Shown here: piece by piece, positions 12,661 to 23,866 of the stretch
Layout of the letters: each line of letters starts with the position of its first letter
Position numbering within the stretch: the stretch's first letter is position 1
Translations under genes and position numbers: made by a program
The notes under the pieces: generated by a model
Database searches by the model: none
What the model was told of the DNA's origin: nothing
The model's input: the letters and a program-made list of their open reading frames with translations, nothing else
Assembly: GCA_037127255.1 (NCBI GenBank)
Contig: JBANSL010000018.1
Coordinates: 19,627,175-19,691,174, forward strand
Source: Persicaria tinctoria
Taxonomy: Eukaryota; Streptophyta; Magnoliopsida; Caryophyllales; Polygonaceae
DNA: 64,000 nt
Direction of reading: 5' to 3'

Positions 12661-13194
12661 AGAGGTAAGACTACTTATCATAATTTGTGAGAAGTGGGTG
12701 TCCAAAGCTTCGGTTTAACTTTTCGGTTCGAGATGCTAGTGTTCAACCCATGCAGGATTAGACAATCCATAATGATTGCGTACAAACATGTATTTTAGAC
12801 ATTTTTCATTTCCATTGGTTGTTTTAGATGTGTACAAATATACACATTTGAGTATGCAATGTGCAAATTTGAGCACACTAACTCCCCGTGTATATAAACT
12901 TTTACAAAAAATAAGACAATTTCATTGGTTTATTTTTAATGATTTTTTTTGTATTAAATTAATTATATTTGAATGATGGGTAAAAAAATGCAAATTTTAT
13001 TAATGGAGCAAATCACTAAAAAGTAATGTGTATTTTTATACGTCTTGTGCAAACATATACATTTTAACCAAAACCATTGTGGATGATCTTAACAGATAAC
13101 CTCAAAACCTATAATAATAATCTATATATAAAAAGCGGGACTTCTCTCGTGAACAGTAACAATTTTAGTTTCGATTTTGCCCTTATATTTGGAT
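12661..13194. other. Intergenic DNA with a possible Helitron 5' end
   Basis: AT-rich. At 13119 an A/TC junction starts TCTATATATAAAAAGCGGGA, the usual look of a plant Helitron 5' terminus. No matching 3' hairpin was identified nearby. Nothing else seen. Confidence 0.3.
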
Positions 13195-14003
13195 ATATTT
13201 ACTACTACTAGCCCATATCCCACTTAGGCCAGCCCAGTAATGAAAGTTAACATGTAATGCATCTTGTACTTCTTAGCCTCTAGTCTGATTTATAATTCAT
13301 AACAATCTAGATTGTTACTATTGGGTCCTCACACGTTGATTATAAAAGACTAAAAATAATGAGTTATAAAGAATAGTGAAAGTTTACACAATAGCTTAAG
13401 ATTTTGTTGGATCAAACTGTTTTTTTTTTAGTATTAAACAACCTTAAATCTGCTCTTGTCATCGTAACTTAAAGGAGATAATTTTGTAAATTCAAGCTCT
13501 TTAAACGTGAATTAAGTCGAGAGCCAATCTTTGAATCGAGCTTAAAAAAGTGATCAGCTCGATCTAAGCACTCAATTCAACACACAACAATATTGTTTTT
13601 ATTTATCGTTTAACATAATCAAAACATATTGCCAGTGGTATTAGTTAATTTTTTTAATTTATTAAAATAATATTTTTAAAAAATATATATTTGAATATGA
13701 CTTAATTTTATCTACCCATAAACATGCATTAATTTTGCATATGTTTGAGTTTAAAAAAATAAAATTATGTTTGCATATATACTCATTTTATTGTTTAACA
13801 TAATTAATTTTACAATTATATTTGGATAATGACTTTATAATTTTGGGTAATAAGAAAAAGGAAAAGAAAATGATTAGCAAATGAGTGAAGTGTTCATGGA
13901 TAAAATATATGCATGGAATGTGAGTGAAATTGATAAAAAAGTTAAATAGGTGTTCTTATACTAATGCGAAAAAAGTAAGCCAAAGACTAAAACATGTGTT
14001 CAC

Positions 14004-14141
14004 TGATAGATTACATAGGTCTCCTATTGTATAGTGGGCTAAAAGCCCGTTAAAGCTCAATACCTTTGTAACCTATATATATGTATATCAATGAATGGAA
14101 ACCCTCAAGGAGGACATTACGATCAATCTCATACTATCACA
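14004..14141 (+). repeat. copia 5' LTR
   Basis: 138 bp, TG...CA, preceded by the TTCAC target duplication and followed at once by the PBS. Confidence 0.92.
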
Positions 14142-14153
14142 TGGTATCACATC
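14142..14153 (+). promoter_or_regulatory. copia primer-binding site
   Basis: TGGTATCACATC matches the initiator-Met tRNA type of PBS (TGGTATCAGAGC) over its first eight bases. Confidence 0.7.
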
Positions 14154-14314
14154 CTAAGATCCAAAGGCCCAAATATCTCTCTCTCCTTATTCTAAACCCT
14201 AGCCGCCGCCCTCACCCCTTTGCCGCCCCACCTACCATCGGCGCCTCCCTCCCCTCTCCTCGGCCACCACATCCCTCCCTCTCGCCTCTTTCTCTCTCTC
14301 TCTCCCCTGCTAAA

Positions 14315-17300
14315 ATGGTCGACCCTCCCCCTACCACCAACAAACCACCCTTCCACTCCGCCCTCACGATATCTAATATCAAAAACTGCATCCCTATCAT
14401 TCTTGATCATGAATCCAGCACCTACACCATGTGGTCGCACCTCTTCACGACCCATGTTAAGGCTCATAAAGTCCTCCACCATATTGACTCCTCCGTCAAT
14501 CGCCCTGAGAGTGAAGACGACGATCTCTTCGCTCAACTTGACACCATTGTCCTTCAATGGATCTTCAACACCATCTCAAAGGATCTATTGACCACCATCC
14601 TCAACCCCAAAGACAACGCCATGGCTTCCTGGAAGAAGCTTCAGGATCTCTTCCAAGATAACAAGTCCACCCGTGTTGTCTATCTCGAGCACGAATTCTC
14701 AAGTTGCAAGCTTTCCGCCTTCCCGTTGATATCCACCTATTGTCAGCACATCAAGACCCTGTCTGATCAACTCGACGCCGTCGACTCCAAACCCAGTGCC
14801 ACCCGCCTCGTCCTCCAGGTACTCTCGGGTCTCCCTTCTGAATACAACGTTGCTGCTACTCATATTCAGCAGACGGAACCTCTCCCTACATTCGAAAAGA
14901 CCCGTTCCCAATTGATCCTGGAGAAGACTCGCCTTCAACGTCAGACCACAGAAGCCGCCAAGGACAAGACGGCATTGGTATCATCCAGCGACATCTATGA
15001 ACCCTTTGCCCCACAGCCCAGCCGAAACTACAACCAGCAGCAGGGATCGAGAAGCGGCGGCCGCGGCCGCAGCAGTTCGACTTTCCCCATCCCTCTTGGT
15101 ACCCCAACCCAGGCTACCCCCCTTGGATGCCCTTTGGCTACCCCGGCTCGTCGTATCGTCCACCAGCCCCGTATCCCAACCGCCAACAGGGCTTGTTGGG
15201 TCCTGCTCCTCGACCCGCCGAGCATCAGGCCTACCTGTCGTCATCTGATCCGGCATACACTCCAACTGATGTTCATCACGCCTTCTCTTCAATGCAGTTG
15301 GCACCTCCTGACTCCGCTTGGTACATGGACACTGGCGCTACCTCTCATATGACGAACTCCTCAGGTACTCTCTCTTCTTTCTCTTTTAAGGGTCCTGCTC
15401 ATTCTATTATCGTCAGCAACGATGGTCGCCTTGCTACTTCGGCCATTGGCCACGCTACACTACCAACCCCTACCAACCCATTACACCTCAACAACGTCCT
15501 TGTTGCCCCCAAACTTGTCAAAAACCTTATCTCTGTCCGTCGGTTCACCACTGACAATAATGTTTCTCTTGTGTTTGATCTGTTTGGTTTCTCTGTGAAG
15601 GATCTTACTACGGGGGTTACTCGCATGAGATGTAATAGCACCGGGGAGCTATATCCTGTGGCGTCGCCCTCACCATCCAGCCCATCAGGTCCAGTCGCCC
15701 TCTCGTCATCACCATCCAGTCTTTGGCATGCGCGCCTTGGTCATCCTAGTCCTGCAGTTTTAGATTTACTTCGTTCTAAAAGTCTTGTTCAATGTAATAA
15801 AGAGCCTCGCTCTAGTTTATGTTCTTCTTGTCAGTTAGGCAAGCATGCCAAACTCCCCTTTCAGCGGTCTTTCAATACTACTTTTGCACCTTTTGACATT
15901 ATTCATAGTGATATTTGGACATCTCCTGTGCCTAGCAAGGAGGGTCATAAGTATTACCTTTTGTTTCTGGATGATTATACACATTTCTTATGGATTTTCC
16001 CTTTGCACTTTAAATCTCAAGTGTTTCCTATCTTTTCCAAATTCCATACTTACATCAAAACACAATTTCACACCTCTATCAAGTGTTTCCAATGTGACAA
16101 TGGTCGTGAATTTGACAACAAGGAATTTCACACTTTCTTTAACACCAATGGGATATCCTATCGCTTGTCCTGCCCCTATACCTCCCAACAAAATGGCACG
16201 GCCAAACGAATCATCCGAACCATTACCAATATGATGCGCTCTCTCCTCTTCCACGCATCCATTCCCCCTATATACTGGCCTTACGCCTTAGCCACCACAT
16301 GCTACCTCCTAAACATTCTCCCCTCCACCACCCTCAACCATCGCTCACCATTTCAGACACTGTATTGCACTTTGCCCAAGTATGATCACCTTCGTACCTT
16401 TGGGTGCTTGTGCTTTCCCAATCAGTCATCCACCGCCCCCCCACAAGCTTCACCCACGCTCCACCCCTTGTGTCTTTCTTGGTTACCCGTCTGATCATCG
16501 CGGCTACCTCTGCCTCGATATCAAGACAGACAAGATCATTCTCTCTCGTCATGTCACCTTTGATGAGTCGCGATTCCCCTTTGCGTCTCATACACCCCCT
16601 ATATCTCCGTCCGAGTCAGAGTCACCCTTCCCCCATTTCCTTTTTCCCCAGAGCTCTCCCGGTGCTCCTGCGTCTCCCCCTCCCCCACCCCCACCACCTC
16701 CTACCACCAGACCACACACCCGCAGCGTCTCCGGTGTCTTCTGACCCCGTTAGATCGTCTCCATGACCACCGCCCATCACCCCGCTATCCATCCTCACGG
16801 CCTAGCAGAGACGTCCCCTCGCCAAACAGCCATGCCACGGGCGCCGCACGATGCTGCGCCCGCATCCCATCAAAACCCAATGCCCCCAGCCTCGCATCAC
16901 CTACTGGCGGCGGTCGCAGCAGGGCATGCTGCGCCCGCCGCGTCCCTCGCCGCCTATGCACCCCTTGCCCGCAGCTCTGCTGCGCCCGCCGCCTCATCCC
17001 CTTGCTTAGCCTCTCTTGCCCCCATCCTTCCCGACTCCCAATCACCCTCTGCCTCCACCCAGACCTCCCTCTCCCCCATTCCCACCTCCCACAAAACAGC
17101 CCTCCTCGACCCGAATTGGCAGGCGGCTATGCTCGACGAATACAGGGCCCTTACGAAGAATGGTACTTGGGTTCTTGTTCCTTGCCCTCCTGAGGCGAAC
17201 GTCATTTGCTGTATGTGGCTCTTTCGTCACAAGTTCCGCTCTGATGGGACGTTGGAGCGCTATAAGGCCCGTCTTGTGGTGAACGGCAGATCTCAGCAGG

Positions 17301-18625
17301 CAGGTATTGATTGTGATGAGACGTTCAACCCTGTGGTCAAGTCTGCCACTATCCGAGTGGCCTTGAGTCTACCTTTGTCGCGCAACTGGGCCATCCATCA
17401 GTTAGATGTCAAGAACGCCTTTCTGCATGGTCATCTGAACGAGACAGTTTACATGTTTCAGCCGCCGGGGTTTGCTGATGCTGAGCGTCCAAAGCATGTC
17501 TGTCTCCTCAAGCGCTCTCTGTATGGTCTTAAACAGGCTCCGCAGGTGTGGTTCTAGCGTTTTGCCTCTCATCTGCTCCGTTTGGGTTTCACTGGCAGTC
17601 ATTCGGATACATCTCTGTTTATCTATCGAAGAGGCTCAGACTTGGCATTCATGCTGCTATATGTCGACGACATCATTCTCACCGCCTCTTCTGATGCTCT
17701 TCGGACGTCCATTATTTCGCAGTTGAGTGCGGAATTCGCCATGTCTGATCTGGGTCAGTTATCTTACTTCTTGGGAGTTGTTGTTCAGCGTCATGCGTCT
17801 GGTCTGTTTCTCTCACAGAGTAAGTATGCTGTTGAGATTGTTGCTCGGGCTAAGATGGTCAACTGTAATCCAGTCGCCACCCCTTTCGATACATCCAATA
17901 AGCTCAGTGCTCATTCTGGTCCTTTGGTTGATGATCCGACATTGTACAGGAGCCTTGCTGGTGCTCTTCAGTATCTCACTTTCACCAGGCCTGATATCAG
18001 TTACGCCGTTCAGCAGATCTGCTTGTTCATGCATGCACCTAGGGAACCTCACTTTCAGGCTTTGAAGCGGATCATTCGGTACATCAGCGACACTCTCGAG
18101 CTCGGCACCACGATCACTCCTTCCTCTAAGCTTGATCTTGTTGCTTACACTGATGCGGATTGGGGTGGTTGTCCTGACACACGTCGCTCCACGTCTGGTT
18201 ACTGTGTCTTCCTCAACGACACTCTTGTGTCTTGGTCAGCCAAGCGTCAGTCCGTCGTGTCTCGCTCCAGCGCTGAGGCCGAAGACAAGGGTGTTGCCAA
18301 CGTTGTCTCCGAGTGCTCTTGGCTCCGCAACCTTCTGCTTGAGCTACGTTGCCCCTTGCAGAAGGCCACTCTGGTTTACACTAACAACGTCTCCGCCGTC
18401 TATCTGGCTAGCAACCCAGTCCAGCATCAACGCACGAAGCACATTGAGCTTGATCTCCACTTCGTCAGGGACAAGGTTGCCATTGGACATGTCCGCGTTC
18501 TACATGTCCTGTCCTCTTATCAGTACGCTAATATATTCACCAAGGGTTTACCTAGACAGTTGTTCATTGATTTTCGTTCCAGTCTCACTGTACGGACCCC
18601 TCCCATTTCGACTGCGGGGGTTTGA
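14315..18625 (+). pseudogene. copia gag-pol polyprotein, disabled
   Basis: ATG 14315 opens a Gag of the UBN2/copia type. Visible landmarks: protease core DTGATSH (about 15329); GAG-pre-integrase HARLGHPS...CSSC; integrase HSDIW and CDNGREF; RT motif YVDD (about 17660); RNase H YTDADWGG and SSAEAE; C-terminal FTKGLPRQLF. The stop codon TGA at 18623 is also the first three bases of the 3' LTR. Damage: a frame change near 15070, one in a C-run near 16435-16442, stops TGA at 16742 and TAG at 16751, and an amber TAG at 17555 in RT. The integrase catalytic Glu is replaced by Lys (codon 16204-16206). No CCHC knuckle is visible in Gag. Confidence 0.88.
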
Positions 18626-18760
18626 TAGATTACATAGGTCTCCTATTGTATAGTGGGCTAAAAGCCCGTTAAGACCCAATACCTTTGTAACCTATATATA
18701 TGTTTATCAATGAATTGAAACCCTCAAGGAAGACATTATAATTAATCTCATACTATCACA
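18623..18760 (+). repeat. copia 3' LTR
   Basis: 138 bp, same ends as the 5' LTR, followed by the TTCAC target duplication. Confidence 0.92.
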
Positions 18761-19300
18761 TTCACGAATGCACGTAACCTAACACCAAAATTCAAAAAAT
18801 AAAATAAAAACACACATGGTTCATGGTTGTTAGCTACAAATTATCTTCTACCCAAAAAATAATGTCCCAAATCCATATCCCAAAAAAATTATTTAATAAT
18901 CCTATAGACTTATATTTTTTTTTAAAAAATATATTTGTATCTTATAAATGATCATTATAACATATTCGAAAAAAACTTAAAAAATCATCTTAATTTTTTT
19001 AAAAAAATTATATCATAAAATAGTTTTTATATCTTTTAATTATTGTAATTTTTATAAGGTGATTTTTTTATAATTTTTTCAAACATATTATAATACAGTA
19101 TCATTTATAAAGTAAAAATACTTTTTTAATATTATCTTAAATATTAAATAATGATGTCAGATACGGATATGTGATAGGATTTTGAAGTACTCCGTATGAG
19201 ATTTACTGGGGTGGATCGTGTAGTCAGCGGTGACTGGTGAGCCCAATCTGACACACCACTGCTACCCCTCGCCTAATTCAGCGACAAATTATTGAATACC

Positions 19301-19792
19301 CATACCCAAACACGTGCGAATAGGTTATATTCCCTTATTGTTTTAGCTCTATGCACGTTTATTAACAAAATCTATATTTACTTTATTTTTATAGGTTAAA
19401 GTACTTAAAAATATCAATTATTACCTATAAAAATAGCAATAATTACCTATAAAGATAATAATTATAGCTAAAATAACAAGTTTTTTTTATAACTTTACTA
19501 CTCTAAAACTATAAGTATTGCGATCCGGATGGAGTAATAATTACTGTAGTCCCCTTCGATATTAAAAATTAGGAAAATTAGATACACTAAAATTTTCATA
19601 TATTCATAATTTTATTAATAAAAATTTTATTTCAATAAAAATACATGATTTTATTATTATTATTTTTACCTATTTTTAGTTTTACTTTTTTAATAAATAG
19701 TGTGAGTCAGAGCGGATATCTTAACTCACCTCTAGTTACAATTAATCATTTATGCATGCATGAGGCCAACCAACAAAAAATTGAAATGAGGT
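19301..19792. other. AT-rich intergenic DNA upstream of copy 2
   Basis: No coding potential. Absent from the equivalent place in block B, where the sequence jumps from the CAGCGACA motif to the LINE relic. Confidence 0.6.
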
Positions 19793-19801
19793 GATTCAAT
19801 A

Positions 19802-20882
19802 GGGTAAATTATGCCGTTGGTCCCTAACGTTTCGTACTTTTTTCTTGTTAGTCCCCAACCTTTCATTCATTCCATTCAAGTCCCTAACCTTTTATACCTA
19901 TTTCATATTAGTCCTTAAACTTCTATTCATTCCATTCAAGTCCCTAACCTATTGAATTTGTTGCACTGTTAATCTATATTATTTTTAAAATTGAAAAATA
20001 AATTTGAATATTTTATTTTAAAAATAATTTAGACTAAATTGTAATTTTTAGGCGAATCTTTAAGATTGGTTAAGAAAAATAGAAAAAATTTAATTAAATA
20101 ATCCCATTTTAATTTATTTTTAATACCGATAATTTATAATTTTTAGTAAAAATACACTCTTTGTCCAAAAAACCACACACGAATTTTTCTAAAATATTGT
20201 GGTTCAATTATTTAATACAATAATTTAGATCAATTAACATTAGAAATGTTCATTATTTAAAATCTACAAATCTAAGGCATTCACCTAAAAAATTTCAATT
20301 TATTATATTTTTTAAAACCGGAAACAGTAATCTTGGTATAAATAATGTTAATCTATTTTTATTATTATTACCCCCCCCCCCCCCCACCCACACACACATA
20401 AAAAAAATGCACAAATAGGAGGTTTTTAATTTTAGAAAGTGGAAATTAAGTAGATTTCAAATACTAAAATTTTCTAACGTCAATTTATCTACATTTTTAT
20501 TAAATAAAATTAACCACACTATAAAGTGAACTTATTTTTTTTATTTATTTATTTTTTATTATTATATTTAGAAGTTTATGAAATATTATTTAATTAAAAT
20601 TTTAATATTTTTCTTAACCAATCTTAAACATTCACCTAAAAATTACAATTTAGTCTAAATTATTTTTAAAATAAAATCTCTTTTTTTTTTCAATTTTAAA
20701 AATAATATATATTAATAGTGCAACAAATGCAATAGGTTAGGGACTTGAATGGAATGAATAGAAGTTTAAAGACTAATATGAAATAGGTATAAAAGGTTAG
20801 GGACTTGAATAGAATGAATGAAAGGTTAAGGACTAACAAGAAAAAAGTATGAAATATTAGGGACTAGTGGCGTAATTTACCC
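19802..20882. mobile_element. Mutator-like non-autonomous element, 1081 bp, 9-bp TSD
   Basis: Ends GGGTAAATTATGCC and its near-complement. Exact 9-bp target duplication GATTCAATA at 19793-19801 and 20883-20891. The inverted repeats are about 300 bp long (for example GTCCCTAACCTTT on the left and AAAGGTTAGGGAC on the right). The AT-rich core contains a C-run at about 20371. No coding sequence. Confidence 0.9.
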
Positions 20883-20924
20883 GATTCAATAAGATAAACC
20901 TTTTTTCTTTTCTTTTTTATTAGG

Positions 20925-21310
20925 AAAAATTTCGGGGGAGAAAACTCTACCCGAAGGCATCCTTTCGGATGAGGTCAAGAAGACTGGGATTATCGACCAC
21001 TCTATTGCCTATTCGGGGTACATTGAGGAAAGAAACCCTTTCTAGATTTGTTTGCATAGTTGTAATATCTGATAAAATGAGTTCGATTTTCCATGGACAT
21101 TTTGTTTTTCCGTTGAGATAGTCAATAGTTATTCTAGAGTCCCCCTCAATTTGAAGTTCGGTAATTCGTAAATTTAGGGCATTATGTACCCCGAGCTTTA
21201 AAGCAAGAGCTTCGACTTTTAATGGACTTTGATTACCGAGTTGTTTATATCCAAATGTTTATTGGCCGATCTTCCCAGTCACGGATAATATATAGTCCCA
21301 GCTGTGCTAG
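20925..21310 (-). pseudogene. LINE RNase H-like remnant
   Basis: Minus strand, interrupted by stops. It resembles the better-kept relic at 32401-32850 over the phrases around TCTACCCG and GGATGAGGTC. It is a decayed RNase H-type (RVT_3) domain from the end of a plant L1-like element. Confidence 0.6.
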
Positions 21311-21540
21311 CTTTGTCTAAGAGGGAAGAACCATCAAAGTTTAATTTGAGAGTTCCTCTGGGGCTTACGCCATCTGATGTTTGTATGTTTCGTTTTCTAT
21401 CGTTTGTCAGTTTTGGGTCATGGCTGAAATTCGGGGTCATCACCGAATCCGCCAACAAAACTAGAAGATTTGCTTCAATATTTAATTCATGTGTTTTAAT
21501 AATGTGGAGTGTGATATCTCTAGGAATTGTAATTGATACG

Positions 21541-21825
21541 AAGATCAGCCTTTTTTAAATCACGAGGATAGTGCGGGATAGAATATTTAATTTAGAAGAG
21601 AGAAAGCGTTAATTAGAATGGAATAGATTATATATGAGTTTGGAGGCTTATTATTTACTCTTCCTTTGATCAATAACATAAGATTTTTGAATAAGATATG
21701 CCTTTTTTAAATCAGGAGGATAGTGTGGGATAGAATATTTAATTTAGAAGAGAGAAAGTGTTAATTAGAATGGAATAGATCGATGAGTTTGGAGGCGTAT
21801 TTTGTAGTAAATGGAATAGCTGCTC
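21541..21825. repeat. Direct duplication of about 155 bp upstream of copy 2
   Basis: GGGATAGAATATTTAATTTA and about 75 bp around it occur at about 21575 and again at 21737, both followed by GAGTTTGGAGGC. The duplication lies 300-500 bp upstream of the copy 2 start codon, within its likely promoter. Confidence 0.8.
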
Positions 21826-21980
21826 TAATATGTCGATCGACCACACAAGACTAATTAATTAAGTTCCATACTATAAAAACTACCATACAAAATGAACTAA
21901 ATATATATCTCTTGGATGAAATTACAAAGTTGTCCCTTTTATTTTATTGATAAAATTTATGTTATTGTTTTGATTACTTT

Positions 21981-21990
21981 ATATAAATAT
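21981..21990 (+). promoter_or_regulatory. TATA-like box of P450 copy 2
   Basis: TATATAAATA about 100 bp before the ATG at 22085. Plausible position, no other support. Confidence 0.4.
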
Positions 21991-22084
21991 CATCGGTATC
22001 TTTTCGTCTATAATCTACCTATATGATATAATTTAGTAATTTAGACCCCAAAAAACCTTTGTAGTGAGACCTCTGACCTCCTCC

Positions 22085-23833
22085 ATGGATTCCCTCATCC
22101 TGAGCTCCCAACCAGTAGTACTACTAGCAGTCTCATTAACGCTCCTCCTCCTCCTCCTTGTCGTTAAACTCCGAGTTGGCAGAGATAGGAGGAAGTACCA
22201 CCCAGCTGGGTGCAGCATCCTTCATCTCCTCTTCAACTTCCCCAGGATCCATGATTATGCCACTCGTCTCGCAGCCAAGCACACCACCTTCAGGATCATC
22301 TCCCTCTTCGGGAGCGACATCTTCACTTCTGATCCCGCCGTTGTTGAGCACATCCTCAAGTCCAGTTTTCATAACTACGGCAAAGTACGTTATATCTCTC
22401 TCCATTAGAGGTGACAATTAATCGGAGGTATTTGGCAAATAATTTGATAATTTGGGTTGAATCAAGTTTATATACTTGGATTTTGGTTATCTCGGGTTTT
22501 CGGTTATTTCAATTATTTGTTATTTTAACATTCGTTTTTAAATTTTTACTAATATGTATAAATTTCGGATTATTTTGGATTTCAGTTATAACGAGTTTGG
22601 GTGATTTCAAATTAGGGGTGTTATGTGAATACGAGCAGCTCGAAATCGACTCGTACTCACTCGATAAAAACTCGTTCATTTTCTAAACGAGTCAAGAGCA
22701 CATTTTAAAGCTCGGTCCAAAGCTCGGCTCGTTCGAATTAAACTCGGCTCGTTCGGCTCGAATAACAATCCTATTTCAAATGAATTGGGTTTGGTTCATT
22801 CGGGTTTGGGTCGATTTCAGTTATCGGTTATCGGGTCAATTTCGATTACCTAATAAAAATGAGACTGTACTAGTTTTCGTGTATTCAGGTCAATTGGATT
22901 TGTGGGGTTCGGGTGGGTTTTTGCTGGCTCTACCGTCTCCATATATATTTATATAAGGCCAAATTTAAGAAAACTATCCTTTAAATACACTATTAGTACA
23001 AAATATCTCCTTAAATTGAAAATTCCAAGAAACCACCCTTAATTTAAAGCTAGATGCTTGGATTGCTTGTATAAGACCACCCTTCTCACATTTTCCGTTA
23101 CAAACTTACAATTGTTGTTAGATGTGTGAAATTAACATTTTGCCCCTATACTTTTAATCATCTCTCCATCTCAAAATACATGTCTTTTTAGCCCATGTAA
23201 TTTTGTCAAAAATACACGTCTTTTTTAGATTCAATCATTATATTTAATCTACTTTTACATCTAATCATTACTCTAATTTTTACATCACCCCTACTCTCCC
23301 CCTCATAAATTTTTAAAAAATTAAACAAATACCAAAGTCTAATCATTACACTTAACCTGCTTTTTACATCTAATTATTACACTTAATCTACTCTTTAATT
23401 CTCGTCCTCCGTCCTAAAAAGACATGTATTTTGAGACGGAGGGAGTATATTTTAAGGGTAAAGGGGGTCGTCCTTCAACTGCTTTCATTATCCATTTGAG
23501 GAAAGGACCGAGAGGTGAAATATGAACACTTGAGGAGAATTTCAAACCAACTAAATCAACAATGAAACACTTGGGAATTGTCAGAGATGTACTAGGATAT
23601 TAGTGATGAAGATACAAAATAATAATTTTGCACTTTTCACATCAAACTTACCCCCGTTTGTTTTATGGTAGAGAAAGGTAATGATCACCCTTATAAATAT
23701 AGTCCATATTTAAGTTAAGATTCATTGATTACGTACTATTCTAATCGTTTCCCTTCTTCTCTCATTTTTCATACAAATTTGTTATCTTTCTATTCCCTAA
23801 TTTTGGCCCATATTTAATTTAATACCTCTAGGC

Positions 23834-23866
<33 letters not shown>

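Larger units (their letters stand above)
14004..18760 (+). mobile_element. Complete but degenerate Ty1/copia element
   Basis: 4757 bp. Two 138-bp LTRs (14004-14141, 18623-18760) start TGATAGATTACATAGG and end ACTATCACA. Target duplication TTCAC at 13999-14003 and 18761-18765. The PBS-like TGGTATCACATC starts directly after the 5' LTR, and a G-rich tract (GCGGGGG) precedes the 3' LTR. Domain order is Gag, protease, integrase, RT, RNase H (copia order). The very short LTRs and the size suggest the Ale/Retrofit lineage (inference). The LTRs differ at about 9 of 138 positions by eye, so this is not a recent insertion. Confidence 0.93.
13195..19300. repeat. Paralogous upstream block A (interrupted by copia)
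   Basis: 13195-14003 and 18761-19300 match 30836-31627 and 31623-32362 with high identity. This is the duplicated DNA upstream of P450 copies 2 and 3. Block A contains the copia insertion and block B does not. Noncoding and AT-rich apart from the insertion. Confidence 0.9.
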
